A program made the position numbers and the translations under genes. 64,000 nt of DNA. Origin: Ricinus communis (Eukaryota; Streptophyta; Magnoliopsida; Malpighiales; Euphorbiaceae). Positions within the stretch are counted from its first letter, which is position 1, and every line of letters begins with the position of its first letter. The notes beneath the pieces were generated by a model. It was given only the letters and a program-made list of their open reading frames with translations, had not been told where the DNA came from and did not search any database. Shown piece after piece: positions 21,540-33,345 of the stretch. The DNA lies in assembly GCF_019578655.1 (NCBI RefSeq), contig NC_063261.1, positions 29,367,126-29,431,125 on the forward strand, read 5' to 3'.

Positions 21540-23090
21540 AAATCAAGCCCCACTTGTTGTTCTAATTACACTAGTTAATCCCCCTATTGCTGTTGACCCG
21601 GCTGTAGTTGCTGCCAAAATTGCTGCTGTCACTACTAATGCGATGTTGAGGACCCAACTAGAAAAGGAGTGCCCCATAATTTTTAGGACTTTGATGAAGT
21701 TTTACTAGACCAGGCTAAGAGGGAGACTGCCCTTGCCACTAATAAAGCTGTAAGTGACTTGAGCGCTAGGCTTGACAAGATGCAAGGCATGTCGAAAATC
21801 AAAGGTTTGGACCCTATTTATGATTTCGAAGAGCTAATTTTGACAAGCGAAGTAAAACTGCCTGCAGAGTTCAGAATGCCTGAGATGAACATGTTCAATA
21901 GTACTGGTGATCCGAGAGTTCATTTGAAACAGTATGTAATAATCATGGGAACTACTCAGTTGAGCAGAACCCAAATTGTCAAGCTATTTATGTTGTCTCG
22001 CTGTAAACCAGTACCATGGTTTGGAAAAATCCGCCAAAGCTGAATGATGTGATTTATGTAATCTTTTGTCAAGCAATACAATTATGATACTCATTCGGAA
22101 GTGTCAATTAGGAATCTCGAGTCCACCAAGCAAAAGCCAAATGAGTCATTCTCTGATTCCTTGACTAGATAGAGGAATAAGACTAGATTAATGAAGAACA
22201 AACCCTCTGTAAAGGACCAAGTTCGCAAGTTTGAATGGTGGTCCAAAATGTTCTTCCGGGATGGATTGAAAGGTTGCAGACGATGAACCCGAAGACCTTC
22301 TTGGATTTGTATGATGACGGACTACAGGTCGAAGAGATAAAAAATGACAAAAGAAGACTGAGAACCGATAGAAGGACGAATTACCATGTTGGAGAGAGCA
22401 TAATCCTAGATGTGAATGCTGTGCAACAACCGAGGAAGTTCTCCAACTTCGAGCAATCTCTCTATAACATCTTCGAGAGGTTAGTTTAAAATGGCATGCT
22501 CTAGCCTACTACCCTTAAGAACCCACCTAAGCCTAATGCACCCGGTTATAAATCCAACACCTACTGCAAATCCCACCAAGCACCCAACCACTATATTGAC
22601 AACTATATTTAGCTGAAAAATCAAATTCAAGACCTTATTGATACTAGAAAACCAACCGATCCTGACCAACCCAGCACCAAAAGAAATCCCTTGCTGAACT
22701 ATAGTAACACACTACCCCCAAACCAGGTGTCCATGATCAACTGAGACTTTAGCGAAGAGGAGATCATGAACTCTTTCGAAGACACCCCAACTCGCGCTAG
22801 AATCAAAACTAAACCACACACAAAGAACCTTCATTGAGCTAGGAGCGCCACTATCTATAGTGTTCTAATATTTAAAATGGAGTGGAAAACTCAACTTCCA
22901 ACTGCCAAAGGATAATCCTAAGCCTCACAATGGCCAGTATTATGAGTATCAACGGGCTTTTGGTCATGTAATGGACTAGTGCAACCATCTCAGGCACGAG
23001 ATTCAAGACTTGATTGACTGTGGTAATAACAAGTTAAGCAATTTCCTCGGTATGAGTGTGAGGACCTACTAGGACAACCTTCAGGAAAAT
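21540..23090 (+). pseudogene. Tat-type gypsy gag, degraded
   Basis: Fragments include a SEVKLPAEFRMPEMNMFNST stretch followed by GDPRVHLKQY (21850-21950), typical of retrotransposon capsid domains, and VQNVLPGWIERLQTMNPKTF (22235-22300) with YDDGLQVEE. Two zinc-knuckle-like blocks follow: YCKSHQAPNHYIDNY with QIQDLID at about 22560-22640, and YYEYQRAFGHVMD with HEIQDLIDCG at about 22935-23035. Many stops interrupt it. The minus-strand element has a homologous gag at 38534-39541. Confidence 0.82.
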
Positions 23091-23468
23091 TCAACTTCAA
23101 GGTCCAATATTTGAGGTCTCCTTCAGCTGACATTCGAATTAAGGATATTATGCCAAGTGGTTAGGGGTCAGATAATGATCAAACAGCTTGTGAGCCTTGT
23201 CTTCTTAAGTTTGAAAAGAAGGGGAAAAAAGTCGGTCATGGCTATCAGCATCTGGTATAGCTCTAAGGATGATTATGAAGTTTGAGAGATCGAGGCCAAG
23301 GACATCTAGGCTGAAAATGACTTTGATAAGGAAACTGAGGCAATGGGTAAAGGTAAGGAAGTCGTACAAGAACTAAAGTAAGATAAGAAAGTATATGGAG
23401 ACGGGGATACTAGGTTACTAGAGTAGTGGAAGAAAGAGAAAAGGACTACTAACATCTAGGAGCTATTA

Positions 23469-23930
23469 ATGCACTCATCGGATCATAGAAAGGCTCTAAT
23501 CCAAGCCTTATTTGGTAGAAACATTAGCATAACAACTACCCTCGTAGAAATGATCAAAACGGTAAGTGACAAAACCACCGGGATGATCACTTTCTCGGAT
23601 GAAGACTTGCTGCTTGAGGGAAAAGACCACATTTTGGCTCTCTGCATAGCAGCAGAGGTTAGAGGAAAGAGAACCCCATATGTGATGGAGGATGATGGGT
23701 TAACCATCAACGTGTGTCCTTCTTACGTACTTTCTAAGCTAGGGATGACTATGAAAGACTTGAAACCATCGGATATGGTTATAAGGGCCTACGATGAGCT
23801 GAAGAAAAATATGGAAGGAAAGTTTTTAGCACTGGTGAAGATGGGTCCTATCGAATCTTGGGTGGATTTCACTGTCCTAGACATCCTAGTAACTTTTGCA
23901 CTGTTATTGGGAAGGCCATGATTCCGTACC
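23469..23930 (+). pseudogene. Tat-type gypsy aspartic protease region
   Basis: The open frame 23469-23921 contains the post-active-site pattern of gypsy proteases: DDGLTINVCPSYVLSKLGM followed by PSDMVIRAYDE and a terminal LLLGRP. The catalytic DSG-like triad reads DDG. The enzyme would process Gag-Pol but the frame is isolated by stops on both sides. Confidence 0.75.
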
Positions 23931-24247
23931 CTAGGAGGAGTTCCTTCCACTGTGCATTAGAAGGTTTCCCTCACAAAGGTGATATCGTCATTATCAATGC
24001 CGAAGGTAGTAAGGTTGTCTTTTAAATTTTCAAAAACTAGAGTATCCTATAAATAATGCCAAATTGGTAAAAATTGGCCTACTATTTCAAATGATTTTCG
24101 ACTTTTTTTGAAATCGCTTCCAAAATCCTTTTAAAAATTAATAAATAACTTTATTTATATTTAGATTTAATTATATAGTGGGAAAGGGTGAGACCATTCT
24201 TTAAATATACACTAAAATTCAAACCTTAAAAAATAAAATAAAAAACT
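23931..24247 (+). other. AT-rich junction DNA between protease and captured P450 fragment
   Basis: A few protease-downstream codons remain up to about 24020 (ccctcacaaaggtgatatcg). From about 24030 the sequence becomes AT-rich and unrelated to the element, marking the left part of an insertion. Confidence 0.5.
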
Positions 24248-24504
24248 GATAAGATCATCTCTTTGCTCATTGGTTGCCATGACACAACAAGTGCTACAAT
24301 CACTTTCGTTGTCAAGTTCTTTGTCGAGCTCCTAGATATCTACGATCAAGTCCTAAAAGGTACCTTAAATTTTCAATTTTTGTAATAGTTTGTAGTTATA
24401 CAATTATACAGTACACAGATAGATAAGTAATATGATTGTTACATATATGGCAAATAGAGTAATTGAAGATTGCTAAATCAAAAGATCCAGGAGAATTATT
24501 GACC
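24248..24504 (+). pseudogene. Captured cytochrome P450 fragment (CYP716-like), two exon scraps
   Basis: 24248-24359 translates as [20 protein letters not shown] and onward through VVKF...IYDQVLK. This is the P450 I-helix with the oxygen-activation motif (A/G)Gx(D/E)T(T/S), here GCHDTTS, then a donor AAG/GTACC. After about 90 bp of intron-like sequence, 24451-24504 encodes a glutamine start and then KIAKSKDPGELLT, with one stop codon. The I-helix plus an IAKSK-PGELL stretch across an exon boundary is characteristic of the CYP716 family (triterpene oxidases), from knowledge of that family. Presence of the intron implies genomic, not mRNA, capture. No other part of the P450 is present. Confidence 0.8.
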
Positions 24505-24625
24505 TATTGCGAGTGGTGGTTTTGGACGCGCACCCAAGTTTTTAAGTGATTACAATACTGTAAGACTTTTCAATCTAATTAGGAACACGCCAACTAGTCA
24601 CCAAGACTAGCGCAGAGATAGGAGT
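24505..24625 (-). mobile_element. Gypsy LTR 3'-end scrap, minus orientation
   Basis: The sequence gcacccaag ... gtaagacttttcaatctaat ... aggagtcg matches the left end of LTR B (33364-33450) in the same orientation. It directly follows the P450 fragment and precedes resumed gypsy coding sequence, so the two probably arrived as one insertion. Confidence 0.75.
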
Positions 24626-26400
24626 CGAAGTTGAGTATCAAGAAAGTCCGAGAGAAGGGTCACTACCAAGATAAAGGAGCTGAAGCTGGAAGAGTTCACT
24701 GTCCAGTAGAAGAAAATGAGTCAAGAAGAGCTAGCTGCTCTTATAGAAGATAATATTGGTCATGTCTTATATGATGATGTAATAACGTCTGACATTTATG
24801 AGCATGATGTTTCTTTCATTTCTAAGATCAATGGTATGCACGTTTTTGCTTACTTATGCGATGTTTTTTCCTGATGGTAGTGTGCATTTTGATAATCTTG
24901 ACATGTACATGTTAGACATCAATTCCCTATAGATTGATTCATTTAATTTAGGCACAAATGCAAATCGATAAAACATTTTGATAGCTCATGATATAACTCC
25001 TGAGGAGATGAGAGAATACGAAAGAATAATAGAAAAATACGGTATTTGCTTGGTCATACGACAACATGCCATGTCTAGAAAAAAAATAGCAGAGCATCAT
25101 ATTCCGACTCATTCGCACTTCAAGTCGGTCAAACAAAATATGAGAAGATTAAGGCTAGAATGGGCAGAGAAAATATGAGAAGAGGTTGCTAAGAAATTTA
25201 TGTTTAGTTTCCCTGATGTCTTTAACTACCCTAAATGGTTGGCAAACATTGCCCTAGTCCGAAGAAGGATGGTAAGGTCTAGATGTGCATGGATTACCAG
25301 GACTTGAATAAGGGATACCGTAAGGATGATTTTTCTCTTCCTCACATAGATGTAATAGTTGACAGCACCGCCTCGAATGTGATGTACTACTTTACAGATG
25401 GGTTTTCCGGGTACAATCATATCATGATGGTAGTAGTGGATAAGTTGAAGACATCGTTTATCACCGAATAGGAAACATATTGCTATAAGGTTATGCCTTT
25501 TGGACTAAAGAATGTGGGAGCAACTTATTAGAGAACAACCACTACCTTGTTTCATGACATGATGCACAAGGAGGTGGAGGTGTATGTAGATGACATGATA
25601 GTAAAGTCTGAAATAAGGAAAGGACACTTCCAATCTCTTGATAAATTTTTAGGACGAGTGGAAAGGTATGACTTGAGACTCAACCAGAAGAAGAGTTTAT
25701 TTGGAGTTACATCATAGAAGCTGTTAAGGCACATAGGAAGTCAACGAGGCATAGAGATAAGGTCAAGGCTATTCAAAGGATGCCAATGCCGAAGACGAGA
25801 AAGAAGTCAGAGGTTTTCTGAGACGCTTGTAATACATCAGCAGATTCATTTCCAAATTCATAATGGTTTGCGATCATATCTTCAAGCTTTTAAGGAAACA
25901 CCAACCAGTTGTGTGGGATGAACATTGTCAGAAGGCCTTCGACAGAATCAAATAGTATCTGATGAAGCTGCTGGTACTAAAGCTGCCAAAGGATGGCAAG
26001 CTGCTGATTTTATACTTAGCCTTGGAAGAGGAAGCCATAGGGGCAATGGTAGCATAATGTGGATCCAATGAGGTGGAGCATGCAGTCTATTATCTCAGTA
26101 AGAAGTTGTTGCCTTATGAATCGAAGTATAACCTCGTGGAAAAGACATGTCTAGCCATGATATGGGGTACAAGAAAGTTGAGGCATTATTTCCAATCTTA
26201 TAGGGTGCATGAAATTTCAAAAATAAAGCCGCTAAAATATTTGTTTGAAGCTCCATCTCTTATGGGAAAGCTAGCTAGATGGGTGGTACTCCTGATAGAG
26301 TTTAACATTGAGTACGCCACCAAGAAGATGGTTAAGGGTAGGGCCGTAGTGGAGTTTTTAGCTCATAACGCGATTGAAGAAGATGACCCTTGGGATTTAA
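24626..26400 (+). pseudogene. Tat-type gypsy reverse transcriptase and RNase H
   Basis: RT blocks read CMDYQDLNKG and YYFTDGFSGYNHIMM (25283-25440), then VMPFGLKNVGATY at about 25490, and the catalytic YVDDM at about 25582. The RNase H portion includes VEHAVYYLSKKLLPYESKY and KTCLAMIWGTRKLRHYF (26073-26200). Numerous stops break the frame, so it is inactive. Confidence 0.88.
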
Positions 26401-26770
26401 AGTTCCATGATGTCAGGGCATTTGAGATTCAAAGATGGAAGATGTACTCCGATGGAGCTGTAAATGCAAGAGGTGCAGGGTTAGGAGTAGTTCTGATCAC
26501 GCTAGAAGGAGAAATGTTGCTAATGGTTAAGAAATTAGACTTTAGAGTGACTAATAACATGTCGGAGTACGAAGCATGTTTATTTGGATTAGAAGTAGTT
26601 GTGGTAGCAGGAGCTAAGGAGTTGATGGTCTATGGGGACTCCATACTGATAATCCAACAAGCCCTCAAGGAATGGAAAGTAAAAGAAAAGAGGTTGAAGT
26701 CGTATGTCAACTATCTCAGGACTTTAGTATGTAATTTCTCCAAGTATTCCTTTATACACTAGCCTCGAGA
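26400..26770 (+). pseudogene. Second (archaeal-type) RNase H domain of the gypsy element
   Basis: Within the open frame 26073-26762, WKMYSDGAVNARGAGLGVVL begins a second RNase H fold, followed by NNMSEYEACLFGLE (catalytic Glu) and LMVYGDSILIIQQ (catalytic Asp). A second RNase H between the RT-RH and integrase is diagnostic of the Tat lineage of plant Ty3/gypsy elements. Confidence 0.85.
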
Positions 26771-26835
26771 TGAGATCAGATGGCGGATGCGTTAGTACCC
26801 CATCATCTATTTGGGTCAATCCTTCGTAGGTTTCT

Positions 26836-28090
26836 ATGAAGCCTTTAGTGATTGTAAAATCAGGTGCGCCTTGTTATCAAGGGGATTGGGTAATGCAACT
26901 TAAGATGGGACCGAGAAAGAAGCCATGGTTCTATGATCTGAAGAGGTTTATAGAAAATAGAGAGTATCTAGAGGAAGCAACTACCAGAGAAATATGTGCA
27001 TTATGGATTCAAGCCAGGAATTACATCAGCCATGAAAGAGTCCTATATAAAAGGATGGCGTCGAGTGTGCAACTCCAATGTGTGACTAAAATAGAAGCTC
27101 AAGTAGTGATGGGAGAAATGCAAAAAGGAGTATGCGGGCCTCATATGAACGACATAGTGTTAACCAGGAAGATTATGCGTCAAGGATATTATTGGTTAAC
27201 AATGGAAAAGGATTACATAGCATTAGTGAATAAGTTTTGTGAATGCTAGTTGTATAGTGACTTGAGTCACATACCTCCGACCGAGTTCTACAACTTAACA
27301 TTTTCTTGGCCCTTTGCAGCTTGGGGAATCGACATCGTTGAAGCCGAGTCATTTACTACTATAGGGGCAATGCAGATGGCTAGGTTTATAAAAAGAAATT
27401 TGATCTACAGGTATGAGGTCCCACATTATATTGTGACGGATAATGCGGTGAGTTCATAAGTTAGACAATGGACCTGCTAGCTGAATACAAGATCGAGCAT
27501 CACATATCTTCTTTGTATAGACCTCAAGCGAATGGAGCGGTAGAAGCAACCAACAAAAACTTGAAGAAAATACTCTCGAAGATGGTGTGGAATCACAAGG
27601 ACTGGTTATTTTAGTTACTCTTTGCAGGATATCGAACAACTGAGCGAACATCGACTGGGCAAACAATATACTCTATGGTTTACGAGACTAACTCAGTTTT
27701 ACCAATTGAGTTAGAGTTGAAGTCTTTGCGAGTTGTATTAGAGGCCGATATACTGGAGTATCAATAGATCGAGTAAAAATAGCAGCAATTGGCTCTAGTC
27801 GATGAGAAAAGGATGAAAGATCTATACCATATGCAGTTGCATCTAAAAAAGGATAGCTAAAGCATCTAATAAGAAAGTGAAGCTAGGAAAAATCAGAGCT
27901 GGTGATCTAGTATTGAAGCGTACAAGACCTACTGCATTTGACTCGAAAGGGAAGTTCAGGCCGTGTTAGGAAAGCCCGTACTTAGTAAATAATATCTTGC
28001 CTAAAGGTGCTGCTAAGATCTCAGACCTGGAGGAGAATAAGTTCACTGAATCAATCAACTTGGATCGTCTCAAGAAATACTATGTATAAA
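26836..28090 (+). pseudogene. Tat-type gypsy integrase
   Basis: The zinc-binding region includes GVCGPHMN and a later CEC at the end of the frame 26836-27249. The core begins FAAWGIDIVEA (first catalytic Asp, about 27330) and continues to YIVTDNA (second Asp, about 27435). After stops, SSLYRPQANGAVEATNKNLK-like coding (catalytic Glu) can be read at about 27510-27560. The C-terminal part ends at SINLDRLKKYYV, followed by a stop at 28087-28089. Integrates retrotransposon cDNA in intact elements; inactive here. Confidence 0.85.
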
Positions 28091-28109
28091 AATAAATAGA
28101 AAAAATACC

Positions 28110-29105
28110 CTACTAATCGGAAAACCTGAAAAAGCTTGTCAAGCAAAAATCAAGGTACAAGAGAGAAAATAATCAGCTAGAAAATCTGAAAAAACTAGCT
28201 ACTGATAGGAGTTATATCTTGAGAAATCAAAATGTACCTATATAGGCTTTTACTAAGTGAATTGCTATCATATATATATATATGCTTATCATTCTACACA
28301 CTAACTGAAACAAAAACAAAGCTAAAAGTCATAAGTAAAATAACTGAGATCTAAAAAGAAGCATTTTTTCTATCTTCTTCTTCTTTCCGCATCTGCATCC
28401 TTAGATAGAGTAGCTACTTCTTGAGTCCTCTTGAACCGTGCAAAACCAGGAGCAATGAAAAATCTAAAGCTGAACCCAAGCCTTGAAGCTATCATTAGTG
28501 GTTAGATTGCCTTCGGAGTCGAGTTTCACTCTATGTCTTAGCGGCGCCAAAGTCTCTCGATCTTATCTAGAAAATCCTGTATGAGTAGGAAACCTTTAAA
28601 TTCTGGTGGAAATTTCAAGATCCATTGCTTTTACCCATACTGGCAGTAAAGTCTCAAAGGTGTATTAAAGGTGGATGCCCATAGTCTAAGTAAGGGTACA
28701 CAATCACCATACACCATAAATATGACGTGCTTGATTCTCCACCAAGGGCAAGTCCAATGAATGAGTGTGTTCGAGACGCCCTTCATCTAGGAATCCCAAC
28801 CATCATGACCCTATGAGGTAATAATACATCGAGTTTACACGTGCTTCGGCTCGTACATATCAATATTCCTTGGGATGGTCAATATCTAAAGTTTCTCGCA
28901 TAGTCAAATCTGTAAAAAGAGATAGAAAGTAGAAAAAAAAAAGGAGAATAAGCTAAGTTAAAAACCTGAAAGGGCGGCTTAGGCAAAAATAAATTCTGCT
29001 AAGTTGAAAATCCAAAAGGGCGGTTTAGGCAAAAGTCAAGACAAAAGCCTGTTAAGTTGAAAATCCGAAAGGGCGGCTTAGGCAAAAACTAAGACAAAAT
29101 ATAAA
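28110..29105 (+). repeat. Post-integrase region with 'gaaagggcggcttaggcaaaa' minisatellite
   Basis: Copies of a 45-60 bp unit built on aagttgaaaatccgaaagggcgg(c/t)ttaggcaaaa occur at about 28953-28992, 28997-29033 and 29041-29088, with weaker versions at 28120-28150 and 28175-28200. The reverse complement recurs at 37480-37520 in the minus-strand element, so this is a shared 3' feature of the family. 28300-28900 holds nothing recognisable. Confidence 0.7.
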
Positions 29106-30330
29106 AAGTAAAAGAAAAGAGATTTGGCTGCATACCTATAAGAGAACGAGGCTGCCACCAAACTATTGATGGATTTTGTACATGTCTAGCCCAATAATGG
29201 TTTCAACTAAGATGACTACAATTGGATCTGCTCCATGCTCCACATGATCAATAATGCCAGTAATTCTGATATCTCTTTCTCATTGGGGAGAAATCAGCAA
29301 AAATTGGACATAAAGGAAAAACCCAACATCTGAATCCAAGAAGGTGTACCCTTTTCCTTCTTTTCACAATAAGAGATTAGTGAAGTAAAGGTAATGTACT
29401 CACCAACATAATGGAAAAGTACCTCAGCTGGGGGCATGCCAATAACTCCACTAGTTTGCCGACAAAAGGCTCATTGAATTTTGGTAAAGCAATTAGATGA
29501 GTAGAATCCATAAGGCCTCAATAATGGCGGAGAATTCTTCAATTATGGGGCACAACTCTTGTGCATTGAACCTAAAGACATGGTCCCTTAGGCACTAAAA
29601 GTTGACGGCAGAATGGAGAAACCCAAAATCAAGTTTGGTGTGTTGCATGACTTTGAAGGACAAAAGATGGAATTTGTTTGATCCAATCATCTCCTGTTAG
29701 GGTTTTGAGGAGAGTTTGCAAGCTTTTGGCACTTGTTTGAGACATATTTTTGGCTTTTTAAAGTGAAAATCACTTATAAGGAAGTGAGGAGGTGCATGGG
29801 TATATATAGGCCTCAAATCAGTCTTCAATTCAGACTTTCAAACCTGAGCCAAGGCAAGATATTACGTTTGATCGACTATATATGCGAGCCGAGTCGATTG
29901 AGCACTACAATCAATAGCCTCCGATGTGAATTATGGTCAATTTTGTCAGTTTTTGGGTGCTTTCCCACTTTTTGTTGTATACAAGCTTATATAAGTGCAA
30001 TAATAAAGGGAAATAAAGTGAAGGCCAAAACGAAGGATTTTATGTACTTAAAAAGTCAAAAGTTATACAAAAAGATGAAAGAGTCAAAAGTATAAAGGCA
30101 AAAATCAAAAGCCGGAGTTCTCTCCCGAATCCTGCATCCCATCATCTGAGTTGATGTCTATCCCCTAGGTCCGAAAGGTCGATAGCTGAAACATCAAAGT
30201 GTCGATCCGACATTGCTGAGTGTCAATTTGATGCTACCAGTCATCCACTTATCTTTGCATGCTCTCACGATCCCTCTGATGAAAACCCAAAAGGAAGTTA
30301 GTTAGTGCATTTCATACATACATACATGCA
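29106..30330. other. 3' region of the gypsy element, no recognised gene
   Basis: A 120-codon plus-strand ORF at 29733-30095 has no recognised motif and shows no sign of conservation. Otherwise nothing is identified. Confidence 0.4.
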
Positions 30331-30889
30331 TACATTTTACATCGCATAAATCATTTTCTTATCCTCTAGTACTCGAATTGGTCTCTCTAAACCTGTACGG
30401 TTATTTGCATAATATGTCACTAACTTTTTAGGAAAAGAAGACGTGAAAATGCAAAAGAGAATGTTATTGATATGTGTGTGAGTGCTTGGAGTGAACTCTG
30501 GAGGGAGACAATACTCTATGGCAAGTTGGTGCTCCATCGCACCTTAAGAATTTCGGTATGAGACCGTCAAATCTAGAGGGAATGTGACGCTCCCTAGAAC
30601 CACATTAGACATAGCTGTAGGAGGTGCCTTAGAGGTAGCCCCAACAGAGGAGCCTATAATGTGGGAAGGCCTGGAACATCAGGTAGATCGCGTTCGGTTA
30701 GCTCATGAGCAGAGAGGGCATGGTGGATAAGCTACAAATAAAATGGTTAGAAAAGCAGGATATAAAAATGAAGAATTCCAAGTAGTCTAGAAAAGATACT
30801 GAGTCATGGTATCGTTATTAAAAGGCATAGTCCTTAACAACTAAGGAATAAAGGAGGGGTAATCTATCCTCCGAGACCATATGATGAGA

Positions 30890-32110
30890 TCCTCAGGCTC
30901 GTCATACATCGTTAAACACTCGACTAGTTCCTCCCTAGTAAGGTCCGCTGTCCAGAACATATAGAGATGTGGAGGTAACGGAACTCGGCGTTTGCTAGGG
31001 CCTCGCTCCCACCCATATATCCTTTCGCCTAGGTATTATACCCAATAAGTAGGTTCGGCCAACAAAATCCTCCTCTACTCAAGGTTGGCCGTAAAAAGCA
31101 TGTAGGGGTCCCAATGATAGTGCTCCCCCAGCCAATCACCCCGAATCTGTAAAATGGAAAAGTAAGAAATTGTATAAGTAAATCACAAGTACGACTAATG
31201 AGTTTTTTTACCTTGTCACAAGTCAAAGTGTTGATCCATATGCGATGCACATGAATCTAGGACCACTCTAATAGGACGGTCCCATCAAAGCCCCAGTGAC
31301 TCAAGCGAGGGAAAGCTCACGAGGTGCAGATAGGTTATGAGCCCACTAGAAGGCCGATCTCTAGAGCCCAAACCTGCAAAACAAGAATTAGCATTTGCAA
31401 TACTAATAAAAGAAATTGGAAAAGCGAAGTCATAGCATAAAAGGATTGCATGCCAGAAGCCGCAGTTCCTTTTACTACCTCGAACAGTAAAATCCATCTA
31501 GTGATACCATAATGTGAGAGCCTCAGATCCCTATTGTAGAAGGAGACTTGGTCTAAATCCTACAGTGGGGCCAAATAGTAGAAATTCAGTGAATTCTTCG
31601 ATTCACTAAACAAATTCGTACCAAAAAGATACACCATAAAGGCTCGGGCCATCTAATCCATCTCCTGAGCGTTCCTAGGCACAAAGCCTTGGTAGTGGAG
31701 AGGTATGCTCTAGTAAGTGATGCAGCGGGTGTTCTTGCACATCGGTAAAAACCCGAGTAAATCAGTAATGAAGCACTCCCGGATATCAAAGTGCTGGTCA
31801 TGGATCGTACCATCAAAAGACACGGGCATGCCGGTGAAATCAATACCCGTAATGGCAGCAAATAAGAGAGGGGAGAGTGTTAGCTTATCGACTGGGGTAT
31901 GGAAGATATGGATGGTGTTCGTCCACCTCTCGAGCAAAGCATAGACAGAGGCGTGGTCTGTCCTCCTAGTGATTGACGAAAGTGCAGCCGCAAACCGATG
32001 AAGGCCTATATCACCAACCTAGCCTGGACAGAGCTAGAGAGCTTATCAAACCACTCACGAGCCCCATAAAAGTTTTTGACAAACCATATTGATACAATGT
32101 CGCCCAAAAA
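30890..32110 (-). pseudogene. Antisense plant-mobile-domain (PMD) relic within the gypsy element
   Basis: Minus-strand translation across several frames gives a recognisable PMD-like series. WFVKNFYGAREWFDKL is followed by ALLERWTNTIHIFHTPVDKL, which matches the family's ALVERW...THTFH...GE pattern. Then come LFAAITGIDFTGMPVSFD, MARAFMVYLFGTNLFSES (31586-31665) and a YYLAPL...SHYGITRW stretch near 31500-31570. Stops and frame changes occur throughout. The gene lies downstream of integrase and opposite in direction to gag-pol. PMD proteins are linked to plant transposons and gene silencing; here it is a passenger relic. Confidence 0.68.
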
Positions 32111-32199
32111 AGCGAGACGAACAAGTATTAAATATAATTTATGCACGAAAATACTTTAAATAGGTAAATATATGTTTATTTGTTGATATTTTATGTAAA

Positions 32200-32345
32200 A
32201 ATGGCTTAAAAACCCTATTTCGGCTTGTGAACTGTTGATTCGGATTGTGTAGAACTGAATTGGCACTGCATAGAGCTGATCGGCTGTGCACACAGCCAAA
32301 TCGGCTCTATACAGAGCCGATTAGCTCTATAGGCTAGGGCATGCG
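32200..32345. repeat. Cluster of GAGCCGATCGGCTC-like palindromes
   Basis: Variants gagctgatcggctgtg, agccaaatcggctctat and agagccgattagctctat occur within 80 bases. The same palindromic word is found inside LTRs A, B, C and D. This cluster lies outside the recognised LTRs. Confidence 0.7.
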
Positions 32346-33345
32346 AATTTCTATATTTTTTACATTTTTTCATGAATTTTGAACAAATAATGCATGTATT
32401 TTGTATATAAGTGACAGGAAACAAAGTTCAAGATTAGAAACATACCTCTCCCACGGCCAAAAATGCCCGATGAGTGTTCAATTTCAACAAAAGAGGAATT
32501 TCCTCTCCCTTTACAAGCCCTAAGTTGTTTTGGCCAGAAATTGGAGGTGAGAACTCCTAATTTGGTGCGATTGAGGTATGTCATTCAAATCTAGAGGAAG
32601 AGGCCGCTATTTCAAGACCAATTTCATGAGATTTGGTTGAGAAACGTGTGAGAAATTGAAGAAAAAGCTAAAAGAGATTTAAAAGAAAATAAGAAGGCAA
32701 ATGAGATAAAGCGATGTGTGAATGGACATGAAGGCTTATATAGGGCCTAAGGAGGGCAGAAGTGTTATTTAGGTTCCTGATCTATCAAGATCACATTTTA
32801 ACCCAAGAATTGATCCAAGTCCCTAGAAGACACATAGAAGGCTAGTTGGCATCCTGAGGTGGAAGTGTCTTAAAAAATTACAAATTTGGTCCCTGACCCA
32901 TCAATATTACATTTTAGACCTTGAGTGGGCCAACTACCAGTAAAGCTTCCAGAGGACATCAAACAAATTAGATTATACCCCGAGACGGAAAATTATAACC
33001 AAAAGTACCCAAAAGTGGAAAATTACTAAATTGACCCAAAGTGGTAAATTGTTTCCTGAAATAGAAAAACAGCCAAAGCAAAATCTCTATAAATATCAAA
33101 TTAGTAGGCATGGTCCCCATATCAACAAACGTGGTTCCTAAATCACTAGACATAGTTCCCCTAAGCAGCCAAAGTCCTCAACCTAAGCAGGCAAACTCCT
33201 AAAAAATTCAAGCGGGCATGGTCCCCACATTAAATCAACAATCAAAGTTCAAGCTTATAAGGTGAAGCTTCTACAGCTCATCAAGATATCCTTTTAACTG
33301 TATCCTTGACATTTATGATATATCTCAATTTATTTAAACGCATTG
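32346..33345. other. Spacer before LTR B
   Basis: No gene is found. Short TATA-like text (gcttatataggg) lies at 32731-32742. The phrase 'catggtcccca' recurs at 33109 and 33217. It probably represents remaining 3' sequence of the plus-strand gypsy element. Confidence 0.4.

Noticed and set aside
28953..29088. Possible CRISPR-like spaced repeat
   Set aside because: Plant nuclear context, few degenerate units, uneven spacing and occurrence in a related retroelement; it is a minisatellite.
29733..30095. 120-codon plus ORF in the gypsy 3' region
   Set aside because: No motif, and the surrounding element is non-coding here; probably chance.
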